NCBI RefSeq assembly: GCF_017741935.1
Contig: NZ_JAGHMH010000028.1
Coordinates: forward strand, 186,001 to 250,000
Length of the DNA stretch: 64,000 bases
Direction of reading: 5' to 3'
Source of the DNA: Rhizobium sp. 16-449-1b
GTDB taxonomy: Bacteria; Pseudomonadota; Alphaproteobacteria; Rhizobiales; Rhizobiaceae
Shown here: piece by piece, positions 32,849 through 41,433 of the stretch
Position numbering within the stretch: position 1 is the stretch's first letter
Layout: the number at the start of each line of letters is the position of its first letter
Made by a program: the position numbers and the translations under genes
Notes under the pieces: generated by a model
Told to the model about the DNA's origin: nothing
Database searches by the model: none
Seen by the model: the letters and a program-made list of their open reading frames with translations, nothing else

Positions 32849-34012
32849 TCAGGCGGTGGTCGCGTTCGCCTTTCGCAAGGCCAGATACTCCCACAGCGCG
32901 ACGAGCAGCAGCGTGATGGTGCTCACCATCTGTATCGTGAAATTCTGCTGCACCGGCAGAAGAACGGCGGTCGCGAGCAAGATCACAAGCCCGGCAATGT
33001 GAGAAAGCGGCAGCTTGCGCGCCGCTGTCAATTTCAGCCAGATATTTCCAATCAGAAACAGGCCCGGCCCGCCGAGAATGGCGAGCGTGGTCTTCAGGCT
33101 GCTATGCTCTTCGGGATGCGACAGGCTGAAATCCTCGCCGACGGCGGTGAGGATGATGCCGGCGACGATCGGCAGGTGACCGTAGGTGAAAAGACCGTGG
33201 GCCACGGTTTCGGGCGCCGAGGTCGTCTCCGCCTTGTCGGCGGCCTTTTGCTGGCCATGGTGGAAATAGATCCACCACATGAAGCCTGTCGTCAAAAACG
33301 CGCTGCAGAACACCATGACCGACAGGTTCGACTGCATGTGATCCGCTGCGGTCCTGCCCGTGGTTAGAATCGTCTCGCCGAGACAGAGAATGACGAAGAG
33401 AGCGCAGCGCTCGGCCATGTGCTCGCCCGATATGTCGAGCGTTTCGTGCGGGGAGCTGCCCAGTCCTGGTACCCAGTAGCGCGCCAAAGGCGAGACGTAT
33501 TCGATCAAAAGCGCGACGGCCCAAAAGGCGACGCGGGCCTCAAGACTGGCGAAGCCGCCGATCATCCAGAAGACGCTGGAAGCGATCACCCAGACCGTGA
33601 TGCGCACGAAGGTGAGGTATGAGGGCCGGTCGACGCCCCTGTAGGCGTAGAGCATGAAAACCGAGCGCACGAGCTGCATGGCGCAATAGAGCGCCGCGAA
33701 TGCCGGTCCCTGATGTTTGAAGGCTTCCGGCAGCGCGATCGCGAGTAATATGCCGCCGAACATAAGGGCGAAGAGCAGAAGCCGCACCGCTTCCTTGTCG
33801 GTGTCGAGCAGATTGGTGATCCAGGTCGTGTAGACCCAAAGCCACCAGATCGCCAGGATCAGCAGGATCGATTCCGCCAGCGTCGTCGAACTGAAGTCCT
33901 CGACCAGCGTGTGCGACAGCTGGATCAACGCGAAGACGAAGACAAGATCGAAGAACAGCTCCGGAAAGCTGGCCTTCGTCTTCTCGGCGCTTTTGCCACG
34001 GATCAGGCTCAA
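32849..34012 (-). CDS. ltrA: Low temperature requirement protein A (LtrA) family membrane protein
   Basis: A 387-residue integral membrane protein with about ten predicted helices. The N-terminal SFPELFFDLVFVFALIQLSHTL, IWWLWVYTTWITNLLD and the later LFVILCLGETILTTG are the LtrA signature. The name comes from Listeria; the biochemical function is unknown. The start is a TTG at 34012, supported by GGAGGG seven bases upstream; no in-frame ATG lies near. It is preceded by a small membrane-protein gene on the same strand. Confidence 0.9.
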   Translation of the reverse strand: MSLIRGKSAEKTKASFPELFFDLVFVFALIQLSHTLVEDFSSTTLAESILLILAIWWLWVYTTWITNLLDTDKEAVRLLLFALMFGGILLAIALPEAFKHQGPAFAALYCAMQLVRSVFMLYAYRGVDRPSYLTFVRITVWVIASSVFWMIGGFASLEARVAFWAVALLIEYVSPLARYWVPGLGSSPHETLDISGEHMAERCALFVILCLGETILTTGRTAADHMQSNLSVMVFCSAFLTTGFMWWIYFHHGQQKAADKAETTSAPETVAHGLFTYGHLPIVAGIILTAVGEDFSLSHPEEHSSLKTTLAILGGPGLFLIGNIWLKLTAARKLPLSHIAGLVILLATAVLLPVQQNFTIQMVSTITLLLVALWEYLALRKANATTA

Positions 34013-34042
34013 TGCGATCCCTCCATCGATCGAGCCTTGACC

Positions 34043-34210
34043 TTAGAAAACCGCCAGATATTTCAGAAGCGAAATGATGCCGATGATGATCACGATGATC
34101 TGCACGATCTGCTTGGCTCTGGCATCGATCGGCAGGCGGGCGACAAGGTACAAGACAAGGATGATGACCAGGAAGGTTATCAGTATTCCGATCAGTATTG
34201 ATGCAGCCAT
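34043..34210 (-). CDS. Small hydrophobic membrane protein (55 aa)
   Basis: A 55-residue frame read directly from the sequence: MAASILIGILITFLVIILVL, a short polar turn ARLPIDARAKQ, then IVQIIVIIIGIISLL. It is a two-helix hairpin of the small Thivi_2564-like inner-membrane type. GGAG lies about 11 bases upstream of ATG 34210. The stop is 30 bases before the ltrA start on the same strand, so the two are probably co-transcribed. The strong hydrophobic pattern and sensible turn make it a convincing gene despite its size; function unknown. Confidence 0.75.
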   Translation of the reverse strand: MAASILIGILITFLVIILVLYLVARLPIDARAKQIVQIIVIIIGIISLLKYLAVF

Positions 34211-34386
34211 TTGGATCCCACTCCGTTGAAAAATCTTTTAGTCACAGAGCGTTAGATAAATCTCTCTTTCAAAAAGGAAAGGATCGGCGATCGAGAAACT
34301 CTATCGTGCGGTTGGAGTGACTGCGCGCGCCTTCGCAGGAACCTTCGCTGTCGCCGTGAGTTCACGATGAAAGGGAGAAGACTATC

Positions 34387-34572
34387 ATGCCCGCAAAATC
34401 GAAAGCGCAACAGAAGGCAGCCGGCGCGGCCTTGTCCGCCAAGCGCGGTGAAACGCCGAAGAGCAAGCTCAAGGGCGCATCCCGCGAGATGGTGGAGTCG
34501 ATGACAGAAAAGCAGCTCGAGGACTTCGCTTCCACGAAGACCAAGGGCAAGCCGGAGCACGTGTCCAAGTAG
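34387..34572 (+). CDS. DUF3008 family small basic protein
   Basis: A 61-residue lysine-rich protein: MPAKSKAQQKAAGAALSAKR at the start and GASREMVESMTEKQLEDFAS in the middle, the DUF3008 pattern found widely in Rhizobiales. It is soluble, has no signal peptide and is preceded by AAGGGAG at a normal distance from ATG 34387. Function unknown; small proteins of this type are often induced under stress. It stands alone between the small membrane gene (divergent) and the dipeptidase (convergent). Confidence 0.9.
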   Translation: MPAKSKAQQKAAGAALSAKRGETPKSKLKGASREMVESMTEKQLEDFASTKTKGKPEHVSK

Positions 34573-34612
34573 CCCGTGGTTTTCGGCGGTTTATGCTGCG
34601 GTTGGCATCGGC

Positions 34613-35650
34613 TCAGCCGCCCCAGGTGCGCTCAAGCACGTTGATCCAGTTGGCGTGGGTGATCTTGACCAGTGCTTCCTCATCGAAGCCGCCGGCGCGG
34701 AACGCGTCGATCAATAGAGGCAGCCCGGTCGCGTCCTTCATAGCTGCCGGGATCGTCGTCCCGTCGAAATCCGAGCCCAGCGCGACGTGGTCGATGCCGA
34801 TGCGATCGGCGATATAGGCGGCGTGGCGCACCAGGAGGTCGAGGCTGGTGTCGGCGTTGCGGGTGCCGTCATCGCGCAGGAAGAGCACGCCGAAATTGAT
34901 GCCGACGAGACCGCCCGTGTCGCGGATCGCGTCGAGCTGCCGGTCGGTGAGATTGCGGCTGTGCGGGCTGATCTGGTGAACGTTGGAATGCGAGGCGACC
35001 AGAGGGGCGTTCGAGAGCTTCGCGATGTCCCAAAAACCCTGTTCGTTCATGTGCGAGAGATCGACCATGATCTTCAGCTCGTTGCAGGCGCGGATCAGAT
35101 CCTTGCCGGCGTCGGTCAGTCCGGGGCCGATGTCTGGAGATGATGGGAAACGGAACGGAACGCCGTAGGCAAAGATGTTCGGCCGGCTCCACACCGGGCC
35201 AAGCGTGCGAAGTCCGGTCTGATGCAGCACATAGAGCGCATCGAGATCGGCGGTGATCGCTTCGGCACCCTCGATATGCATCACGGCCGCGAAGGCGCCG
35301 GTCTCGATCGACTGGCGGATATCGGCTGCCGTGCGGCAGACTTTCAGACCGCCTGCGCTCTGCGCTTCGATATCAAAGAGAATGCGGGCCATCGCCAGGG
35401 TGCGGTTCAGCGATTCCGGCTGCGCCGGTGTCAGGAAGTCGCCATTGGCGTCCTTCCCCATGCTGGGCGAGGGGATGTAGATCGCACAAAGCCCACCGGC
35501 CAGCCCGCCGGCGCGCGCCCTGGGAAGATCGATATGCCCGGTCGCTTCTCCCTCGATAAACGCCTTGGCCGGTTGCGCGATGCCCGAATGCTGCAGCCGG
35601 AGCAATACGTCGTTGTGGCCGTCGAAAACGGGCATGAGGGAGTTTGGCAT
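34613..35650 (-). CDS. M19 membrane-type dipeptidase
   Basis: A 345-residue zinc dipeptidase of the renal dipeptidase family. Metal-site motifs are visible: VFDGHNDVLLRLQ (HxD), MHIEGAEAI (bridging Glu), VDLSHMNEQGFWDIA, PLVASHSNVH and IDHVALGSDFDG. It hydrolyses dipeptides, often with D-residues. I chose ATG 35650 (MPNSLMPVFDGHND); the frame extends upstream but that part is Arg-rich and unlike protein. There is no signal peptide, so it is cytoplasmic. It follows the small 114-residue gene on the same strand after 122 bases. Confidence 0.92.
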   Translation of the reverse strand: MPNSLMPVFDGHNDVLLRLQHSGIAQPAKAFIEGEATGHIDLPRARAGGLAGGLCAIYIPSPSMGKDANGDFLTPAQPESLNRTLAMARILFDIEAQSAGGLKVCRTAADIRQSIETGAFAAVMHIEGAEAITADLDALYVLHQTGLRTLGPVWSRPNIFAYGVPFRFPSSPDIGPGLTDAGKDLIRACNELKIMVDLSHMNEQGFWDIAKLSNAPLVASHSNVHQISPHSRNLTDRQLDAIRDTGGLVGINFGVLFLRDDGTRNADTSLDLLVRHAAYIADRIGIDHVALGSDFDGTTIPAAMKDATGLPLLIDAFRAGGFDEEALVKITHANWINVLERTWGG

Positions 35651-35772
35651 GGTGGGGAATGTCCTGCGTCTGTTTCTTGCGCGTCTTCGTATGACAGGTC
35701 GGCGCCCCCACGCAAACCCAAACCGCGAGCCGCGCGTTGAAAAACGCGCGGCCAGTCGGCTGGTCTGTCTGA

Positions 35773-36117
35773 TTACTGCCTGACGTAAGCGGACGACAGC
35801 GGGCCGAGCTCGGCCGATATCTGGCGCCATCTCGCCGGCTGGGCGCCCGTGCGCGAGATCATCGCTTCGATCAGGCCGGTGGAGACGGCGTCCTTCAGTC
35901 GTCCGTCGCCATTGCGCATGCCGAGCTCGATCAGCTCGAACACCCGCTGCTTGTCCTCAAGCGTCGAGAAACGCTCGGCAATCAGCCAGCCCATGTCGGA
36001 ATAAAGTGTGTGCATGTCCTCGAGATCTGCGGGTGTGACATCCTCGATGACGTTCTCCAGCGTGGAGGTAACAGGGACATGCTGTGCCAGTTCAGCGGTG
36101 ATCGCTTTCGTATCCAT
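35773..36117 (-). CDS. Hypothetical protein (114 aa)
   Basis: A soluble, mostly helical 114-residue protein beginning MDTKAITAELAQHVPVTSTL. I do not recognise the family. ATG 36117 is preferred because AGGA lies seven bases upstream; ATG 36123 overlaps that site. It contains the acidic stretch NVIEDVTPADLEDMHTLYSDMGW and ends RQISAELGPLSSAYVRQ. It follows the XRE regulator gene by 56 bases on the same strand and could form a unit with it, so a role linked to that regulator is possible. Confidence 0.75.
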   Translation of the reverse strand: MDTKAITAELAQHVPVTSTLENVIEDVTPADLEDMHTLYSDMGWLIAERFSTLEDKQRVFELIELGMRNGDGRLKDAVSTGLIEAMISRTGAQPARWRQISAELGPLSSAYVRQ

Positions 36118-36173
36118 TGTCATTTCCTTGTTCTTGTGTGCGGTAATCGGGCAGCCGCATAGCTGTTTCCCGA

Positions 36174-36461
36174 TCAGCTCGGCCGATGCGCGTTATCGTT
36201 CGCAACCGGCCATGTCGGTCCCGCCCCGTGGCCGCGCAGCAGCCATGCGAGGCTGACCTCAAGCGTATCGGCGATCGTTTCCAGATTGCCGGCGGCCGGC
36301 GCCGCGCGATCGTTTTCCCACGATGCCCAGGTATCGGGCGTAATGCCGAGGTTTCTCGCGGCGGCTTCGATGGAGAGCTTCACCGCGTCGCGGGCGAGCG
36401 ACATGCGCCCACCCATCGTATCGTCTTCGGCGTCGGTCGGTTGCAGGCGGTCGATATACAT
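36174..36461 (-). CDS. XRE-type helix-turn-helix regulator
   Basis: A 95-residue DNA-binding protein. The helix-turn-helix spans about residues 20-70: LSIEAAARNLGITPDTWASWENDRAAPAAGNLETIADTL, with the W-E-N recognition helix typical of the Cro/C1 family. AWLLRGHG after it is a common ending of such domains. GGAG lies six bases upstream of ATG 36461. The tail TWPVANDNAHRPS resembles the VANDN tails frequent in rhizobial proteins. Its target is unknown; the nearest candidates are the adjacent small gene and itself. Confidence 0.88.
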   Translation of the reverse strand: MYIDRLQPTDAEDDTMGGRMSLARDAVKLSIEAAARNLGITPDTWASWENDRAAPAAGNLETIADTLEVSLAWLLRGHGAGPTWPVANDNAHRPS

Positions 36462-36486
36462 TCATCGCTCCTGTGCGGTCGAAGGG

Positions 36487-36518
36487 TCGCGCCCCGCCGA
36501 AAGTCGGGCGAGGCGCGA
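36487..36518 (-). terminator. Hairpin after the quaternary-amine ABC operon
   Basis: TCGCGCC (36487-36493) and GGCGCGA (36512-36518) can pair just beyond the stop of the binding-protein gene. The inner part is partly self-complementary. There is no long U run, so the call is moderate. Confidence 0.5.
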
Positions 36519-36526
36519 TAATTCGA

Positions 36527-37399
36527 TCAGCCTTCGTCGCCGATCCAGCTCTTCACCTGGTCGGGATGGTCCTGGATATATTTATCCACTGCCTGGTCGT
36601 AGGACGTTTCCTGCGCGGCAAACATCGCCGCTTCGAGATCGGGGATCGGCAGGCTCATGCGCGACAGGAAGGCGGCAACCTTGGGATTGTCGGACTTGAA
36701 GTCCTTGCGGGCTAGGATATCGACATGTTCGGCTTCGCCGAGCGACTTCTTCGGATCATCGATATAGCGCAGCTTGTACTTGCCGAACATCCAGTGCGGG
36801 CTCCAGGCGGTCGCCACGAACCACTTCTCGCCGCGCATCGCGCGGTCGACCGTCGTCAGCATACCTGCCTCACTGGAGATCTGCAGCTTGTAGCCATCGA
36901 GCCCATAGTCGGTCAGCGCCTTTTGCGACAGCCTCGTAAGGCCCGCGCCGGGATCGATGCCCTGGATGGTGCCGGACAGCTTCTGCTGCACGTCCGCTTT
37001 TTTCAAGTCCTCGATCGAGCTGATCTGATCGGCTGGAATGTAGTCGGGGACCGCCCAGCCGAGCTTCGCGCCGTCGTAGATTGTGCCAAGGGTGTCAACC
37101 TTGTCCTTGACCTTCGCATAGTAGTCGGCATGCGTCTGCGGCAGCCAGGCCATCATCATCGTGTCGAGATCGCCGCGCGCCACACCCTGATAGAGCGGCG
37201 CGACGTCGGCCTGCACGAGTTCGACCTTCTGGTTCAGCTTTGTTTCGATCAGCTTGGCGGCGAGCTTGGTGACGAATTCGGCGTCGGACCATGCGCCCCA
37301 GCCGATCTTCACCGGCTTGGCGTCCTGCGCCATGGTCGAGGTGACCGCGCCGCTGACGAGAGCGGCGGCAAGGCCGAGGGTTGCGAGTGTTTTGAACAT
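36527..37399 (-). CDS. proX: Quaternary-amine ABC transporter substrate-binding protein (ProX/OpuAC type)
   Basis: A 290-residue periplasmic protein with a Sec signal peptide (MFKTLATLGLAAALVSGAVTSTMAQ). The mature part starts VKIGWGAWSDAEFVTKLAAKLIE and contains DTMMMAWLPQTHADYY and FVATAWSPHWMFGKYKLRYI, the aromatic-rich ligand regions of glycine betaine/choline binding proteins. I chose ATG 37399, which has AAGGAG six bases upstream, over 37426. It is the last gene of the ATPase-permease-binding-protein unit. Whether it prefers choline, betaine or proline betaine cannot be told by eye. Confidence 0.9.
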   Translation of the reverse strand: MFKTLATLGLAAALVSGAVTSTMAQDAKPVKIGWGAWSDAEFVTKLAAKLIETKLNQKVELVQADVAPLYQGVARGDLDTMMMAWLPQTHADYYAKVKDKVDTLGTIYDGAKLGWAVPDYIPADQISSIEDLKKADVQQKLSGTIQGIDPGAGLTRLSQKALTDYGLDGYKLQISSEAGMLTTVDRAMRGEKWFVATAWSPHWMFGKYKLRYIDDPKKSLGEAEHVDILARKDFKSDNPKVAAFLSRMSLPIPDLEAAMFAAQETSYDQAVDKYIQDHPDQVKSWIGDEG

Positions 37400-37462
37400 G
37401 AGTGCTCCTTTTGTGAAGGTTCGCATTTGGCAGGCCGTGGCCCGCCATGATGGGTTGCTGGA

Positions 37463-38344
37463 TCAGGCCGTCGCCGGCTTCAGCTCTTCGCTTTCGCTTT
37501 TGCGCAAGAAGCCCTGCCAGAATGCGGCGCGCGGCTTGCCCAGGCTCTGGGTGATGCGGTCGAGAATGACGGCGAGGATGACGACGGCGATGCCGCCCTC
37601 GAAACCGGTGCCGACGTCGAGGCGCTGGATGCCGGTCAGAACCGTGTTGCCGATGCCGCCTGCGCCGATCATCGAAGCGATCACGACCATAGACAGCGAC
37701 AGCATGATCGTCTGGTTGATGCCCGCCATGATCGAGGGCAGGGCGTTCGGGAGCTGCACCTTGAAGAGAAGCTGGGTCGCCGTGCAGCCGAAGGCATTAC
37801 CCGCTTCGATGAACTCGCCATCCACCTGGCGAATGCCGAGATTGGTCAGGCGAACCACCGGCGGCATCGAGAAGATGACCGTCGCGATCGCGCCGGGAAC
37901 GGCGCCGAGGCCGAAGAACATGGCGGCCGGGATCAGGTAGACGAAGGCTGGCATGGTCTGCATCAGATCGAGGATCGGGCGCACGAAGGCGGCGACGGAA
38001 TCCTTGCGGGCCATGGCAATGCCGAGCGGCAGACCGATGAGCATGGCGATCAGCGTCGCGGCGATGACCAGCGACAAGGTCTCCATCATCGGACCCCAGA
38101 GCTCGATGTGGTTGACGAGCAGCAGGCCGAGCGCGGTGAAGACCGCAAAGCCGATGCCGACGCGCCAAAGCGAGAGGATCACGAAGATCGCGATGCCGAC
38201 CGGCATGGGGATCGCAAGCAGGGCGTTCTGAATGCCTGACGTCACGAAGCCGATCGCGGCCGCGATGAAATCAAGCACGGGTGAGAAGTTGTTGAGCACA
38301 TAATTGACGGCAGCGTCGATGCCGTTTCCGATATCGAAGTTCAT
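37463..38344 (-). CDS. proW: Quaternary-amine ABC transporter permease (ProW type)
   Basis: A 293-residue inner-membrane permease with a hydrophobic N-terminal extension and the BPD-transporter core. The membrane segments run from about residue 20 to 275, and the EAA loop is GEFIEAGNAFGCTATQLLFKVQLPNALPSIMAGINQ, with the conserved G and P positions that contact the ATPase. ILDLMQTMPAFVYLIPA is the typical ProW segment. It lies between the ATPase and binding-protein genes on the minus strand with short gaps, consistent with one operon. Confidence 0.93.
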   Translation of the reverse strand: MNFDIGNGIDAAVNYVLNNFSPVLDFIAAAIGFVTSGIQNALLAIPMPVGIAIFVILSLWRVGIGFAVFTALGLLLVNHIELWGPMMETLSLVIAATLIAMLIGLPLGIAMARKDSVAAFVRPILDLMQTMPAFVYLIPAAMFFGLGAVPGAIATVIFSMPPVVRLTNLGIRQVDGEFIEAGNAFGCTATQLLFKVQLPNALPSIMAGINQTIMLSLSMVVIASMIGAGGIGNTVLTGIQRLDVGTGFEGGIAVVILAVILDRITQSLGKPRAAFWQGFLRKSESEELKPATA

Positions 38345-38366
38345 GATTTATCCGATGTGTTTGTGA

Positions 38367-39599
38367 TCAGCCGGCGCGGTCGAGCGTTTCGAGCAGCGCG
38401 GATTTGCTGATGGAGCCGAGATAGCGCTTGCCGCCGTCGATGACGGGAACCGGCCAGGGGCTGGCCGCCACCTTGCCAAGAACGTTCGACAGCGGCTCGT
38501 CGGCCGGAATGGCCTCGATCTCGGGCAGGAATGCGCCGCGATAGGGATCGGCCGTCTTCGCCCTGATCTTTTCGATCAGCGATGTCTGGCTGATCATGCC
38601 GTGATAGGTCTTGTCCCGGCCGAGGATGATCGCGTATTCGCGATCGTAGTTCTTCATCCGCTCAAGTGCTGCCGCAGCCGAAACGCCTTCGCGCTCGATG
38701 ATCGTCACCTGCGACTTGCGGGCGACATCGCCGGCCTTGAAGACATGCGCGACATCGACATTGCGGAAGAAGGAGCGGACGTAGTCGTTGGCCGGCTTGG
38801 TGACGATCTCGTCCGGCGTGCCGATCTGCACGACATTGCCGTTCTGCATGATGCAGATGCGATCGCCGATCCGCATCGCCTCATCGAGATCGTGGCTGAC
38901 GAAGACGATGGTGCGGCTGTGTTCGGATTGCAGGCGAACGAGTTCGTCCTGCATTTCGGTGCGGATCAGCGGATCGAGCGCCGAGAAGGCCTCGTCCATC
39001 AGGAGAATGGTGGGTTCGCTGGCGAGCGCGCGGGCAAGGCCGACACGCTGCTTCATGCCGCCAGAAAGCTGATCCGGGCGGCTGTCGGCGTAGCCGTCGA
39101 GGCCGACGGCCTTCAGCGCGGCCAATGCCTTCTCGCGACGCTCGGCCTCGCCAACACCGGCGACCTCGAGACCGAAGGCGGCGTTGCTTAGAACAGTGCG
39201 GTTGGGAAGCAGGGCGAAGGACTGGAATACCATGCTGATATCGCGGCGACGAAGCGCGATCAGCTCGCTGCGCGACATGTCGGTGATATCGCGGCCATCG
39301 ATCTTGATCGATCCGGACGTGGGTTCGATCAGCCGATTGAGGAGGCGCAACAGAGTTGATTTGCCGGAGCCCGACAGGCCCATGATGACGAAGATCTCGC
39401 CGGCGCGAATATCGAAACTGGCGTCGTTGACGCCGATCGAGCAGCCCGTTGCTGCATGAATCTCGGATTTTGACTTGCCTGTGCGTAGTAGCGCCAGGGC
39501 CTTCTTCGGGTGTTCGCCGAAAACTTTGTAGATGTTGTTGAGACTGATCTTGGTCGAAGCCGATGATGTCGGCGCGTCTGTTTCAGTTGCAGCATTCAT
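38367..39599 (-). CDS. proV: Quaternary-amine ABC transporter ATP-binding protein (ProV type)
   Basis: A 410-residue ABC ATPase. After the ProV-type leader (ISLNNIYKVFGEHPKKALALL) come Walker A GLSGSGKSTLLRLLNRL, Q-loop MVFQSFALLPNRT, signature LSGGMKQRVGLARALA and Walker B ILLMDEAFSALDPL. The C-terminal about 130 residues form paired CBS domains, which in OpuA sense ionic strength and in others nucleotides. It energises uptake with the permease and binding protein downstream. First gene of the operon; the 437-base A/T-rich gap upstream holds its promoter. Confidence 0.95.
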   Translation of the reverse strand: MNAATETDAPTSSASTKISLNNIYKVFGEHPKKALALLRTGKSKSEIHAATGCSIGVNDASFDIRAGEIFVIMGLSGSGKSTLLRLLNRLIEPTSGSIKIDGRDITDMSRSELIALRRRDISMVFQSFALLPNRTVLSNAAFGLEVAGVGEAERREKALAALKAVGLDGYADSRPDQLSGGMKQRVGLARALASEPTILLMDEAFSALDPLIRTEMQDELVRLQSEHSRTIVFVSHDLDEAMRIGDRICIMQNGNVVQIGTPDEIVTKPANDYVRSFFRNVDVAHVFKAGDVARKSQVTIIEREGVSAAAALERMKNYDREYAIILGRDKTYHGMISQTSLIEKIRAKTADPYRGAFLPEIEAIPADEPLSNVLGKVAASPWPVPVIDGGKRYLGSISKSALLETLDRAG

Positions 39600-40036
39600 A
39601 TAATCTTGGCGCCGAGCTCAAGAGGCCAGGCATTCTCCTTTATTCGCATACGTCCACGATCTGCAGAATATCTTCTGGATCAGGATGTATTATCCGTTGT
39701 GTTGCTGAGACAAATCGACATTTCATAAGTCAAATTCGTCCGAGGAAAAATATATTATATCGAAAATATCTATCCGATATGACAAAAGGTCACGTAATCG
39801 AACTTTGATACTGTCATTTTCGATGGAGCGCCGTGCTCCTTATCTGCGTATATAGGGCGATATACAAAATTTGTCCATCTTAAAATCAATTTTTGTGACA
39901 GATGCACCGGTCGCCGACAGCGTCGAAACAGGCCACAACGCCTGCTGTACCGGCGAAGCAGCGCTGCGCCGGCAGCCCGGGTATTTTTGAAATCAAAGGC
40001 TGAAATACGGTGCTGACGCGTCCGAAATCGTGTCCT
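39600..40036. other. A/T-rich regulatory gap upstream of proV
   Basis: This 437-base gap lies between the proV start and the stop of the acetyltransferase gene, both minus strand. It is much richer in A/T than its surroundings and carries the palindrome GTATAT-N6-ATATAC at 39848-39865. I see no gene in it. It must hold the promoter of the quaternary-amine operon, and its composition suits a nucleoid-protein or osmotic-control site, which is inference. Confidence 0.55.
39848..39865. promoter_or_regulatory. Palindrome GTATAT-N6-ATATAC (candidate operator)
   Basis: Two perfect 6-base arms around AGGGCG lie about 250 bases upstream of proV in an A/T-rich gap. Binding of a dimeric regulator is plausible; no known consensus is claimed. 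Confidence 0.4.
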
Positions 40037-40531
40037 TTATGAGGAGATTTCGCTCGGGTGGGCGAGCGATAGCATGCCTCGATAAATACCCGGATCCGAG
40101 CCCTCGATCGGGATCGCGCCGACGCTCTTGCGGTAGAAATCCATAGGCCCGGCGCCGCCGATCACGCCGTAGGGATAGCCCTGCGCGTGCATGTCGAGCA
40201 ACGTTTCCAGGAGAAGAGCGTGGCCGACACCCTTGCCTCGGGCCGCCTGATCGACGCCGGTAGGGCCGAAGAACCCCTTGGCGGTCGCCTCGTGGCAGGC
40301 AAAGCCAATCAATTCTCCCGCCTGAATGGCGATGAAGCAGGTGGTCGGCTGGCGCATGGCGGCGGCGGTCGCCTCGGCCGCCCAGCCGGCGCCGAAGCGC
40401 GGTTCGATCCAGGATGTCAGCGCCGGCAGCTCCGGCACCAGCACGCGGCGGATGGTGACCCCTTGCGATGTCATGCGGCTGTCGAGGGCGGGGTCGCGCT
40501 TCAGCTCGTAGAGCTTCACAAGCATATCCAT
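40037..40531 (-). CDS. GNAT family N-acetyltransferase
   Basis: A 164-residue cytoplasmic acetyltransferase. CFIAIQAGELIGFACHEATAKGFFGPTGVDQAARGKGVGHALLLETL contains beta-4 and the acetyl-CoA pyrophosphate-binding motif (V-x-x-x-x-R-G-x-G-x-G variant). GGAGPMDFYRKSVGA is the C-terminal motif B. AAGGA lies eight bases upstream of ATG 40531. It is 20 bases after the second sugar permease gene on the same strand, so it is probably the last gene of that operon and may act on the imported amino-sugar or a derivative; that is only inference. Confidence 0.88.
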   Translation of the reverse strand: MDMLVKLYELKRDPALDSRMTSQGVTIRRVLVPELPALTSWIEPRFGAGWAAEATAAAMRQPTTCFIAIQAGELIGFACHEATAKGFFGPTGVDQAARGKGVGHALLLETLLDMHAQGYPYGVIGGAGPMDFYRKSVGAIPIEGSDPGIYRGMLSLAHPSEISS

Positions 40532-40551
40532 GGTCTTGATCCTTGTATCTG

Positions 40552-41433
40552 TCAGCCTTTGACGGCGCCGGCGGTAAGGCCCGCCACGATCCGCCGCTGG
40601 AAGATAAGTACGACGGCGATAAGGGGGAGAGTGACGGTGATCGAGGCCGCCATGATTTGCCCGAACGGGTACTCGTAGCGGCTTGTACCCGCGATAAGGC
40701 CGATCGCCACCGGTACGGTACGGTTCTCATCCGTGAGTGTGAATGTCAGCGCGAACAGGAACTCGTTCCAGGCGAGGATGAAGGCGAGAATGCCGGTACT
40801 GGCGAGCGACGGCCCCATCAGCGGCAAAAGCACCTTCATCAGGATACGGAAATGGGAGCAACCGTCGATGATGGCGGCCTCTTCCAGTTCGCGTGGAAAC
40901 TCGCGGATGAAGGTGGTGAGGATCCAGGTCGTGAAGGGCACCGTCGACAAGAGATAGGTGAGGATCAGCGCGCTTGGGCGATTGAAGAGCCCCAGCCAAT
41001 TGATCAGCTCGAACATGCCGGAGAGCACGACCACCTGCGGGAAGATCGAGATCATCAGGACGATCATCAGGATCGCGCGCCGCTGCGGAAACTCGATGCG
41101 GCCGAGCGCATAGGCGGCCGAGAGCCCGATGATCAGCGACAGAAAGGTCGTCGATATCGCGACATAGGCCGAGTTGAGCAGCGATCCCATGAAGACCGGG
41201 TTGTCGATCAGCTGCCGGTAATAGGTGAAATCCAGCGCCGGCATCAAAGCCGAGCGATAGAGCGCGGCACCCTGCTTCGTCGAAGAGACGAAGGCCCAGT
41301 AGTATGGGAACAGCGTATAGACGAGCACGAGCAGCAGCGCGAAGATCTGCAGGCCGCGCACGACGCGCCGTCTCATCCGATAGTAGCCTGCTGGCTTGCG
41401 CAGCGCCTTTTGTGCGATTGCATTGGCCATCAA
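40552..41433 (-). CDS. Sugar ABC transporter permease (MalG type)
   Basis: A 293-residue inner-membrane permease with six predicted helices starting at about residue 30 (LQIFALLLVLVYTLFPYYWAF). The EAA loop reads ELEEAAIIDGCSHFRILMKVLLPLMGPSLASTGILAF, with the conserved glycine. It forms a heterodimer with the MalF-type permease whose gene ends one base before it. Family CUT1 (di- and oligosaccharides, glycerol-phosphate). The start ATG 41433 follows directly on the upstream stop, indicating translational coupling. Confidence 0.93.
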   Translation of the reverse strand: MMANAIAQKALRKPAGYYRMRRRVVRGLQIFALLLVLVYTLFPYYWAFVSSTKQGAALYRSALMPALDFTYYRQLIDNPVFMGSLLNSAYVAISTTFLSLIIGLSAAYALGRIEFPQRRAILMIVLMISIFPQVVVLSGMFELINWLGLFNRPSALILTYLLSTVPFTTWILTTFIREFPRELEEAAIIDGCSHFRILMKVLLPLMGPSLASTGILAFILAWNEFLFALTFTLTDENRTVPVAIGLIAGTSRYEYPFGQIMAASITVTLPLIAVVLIFQRRIVAGLTAGAVKG

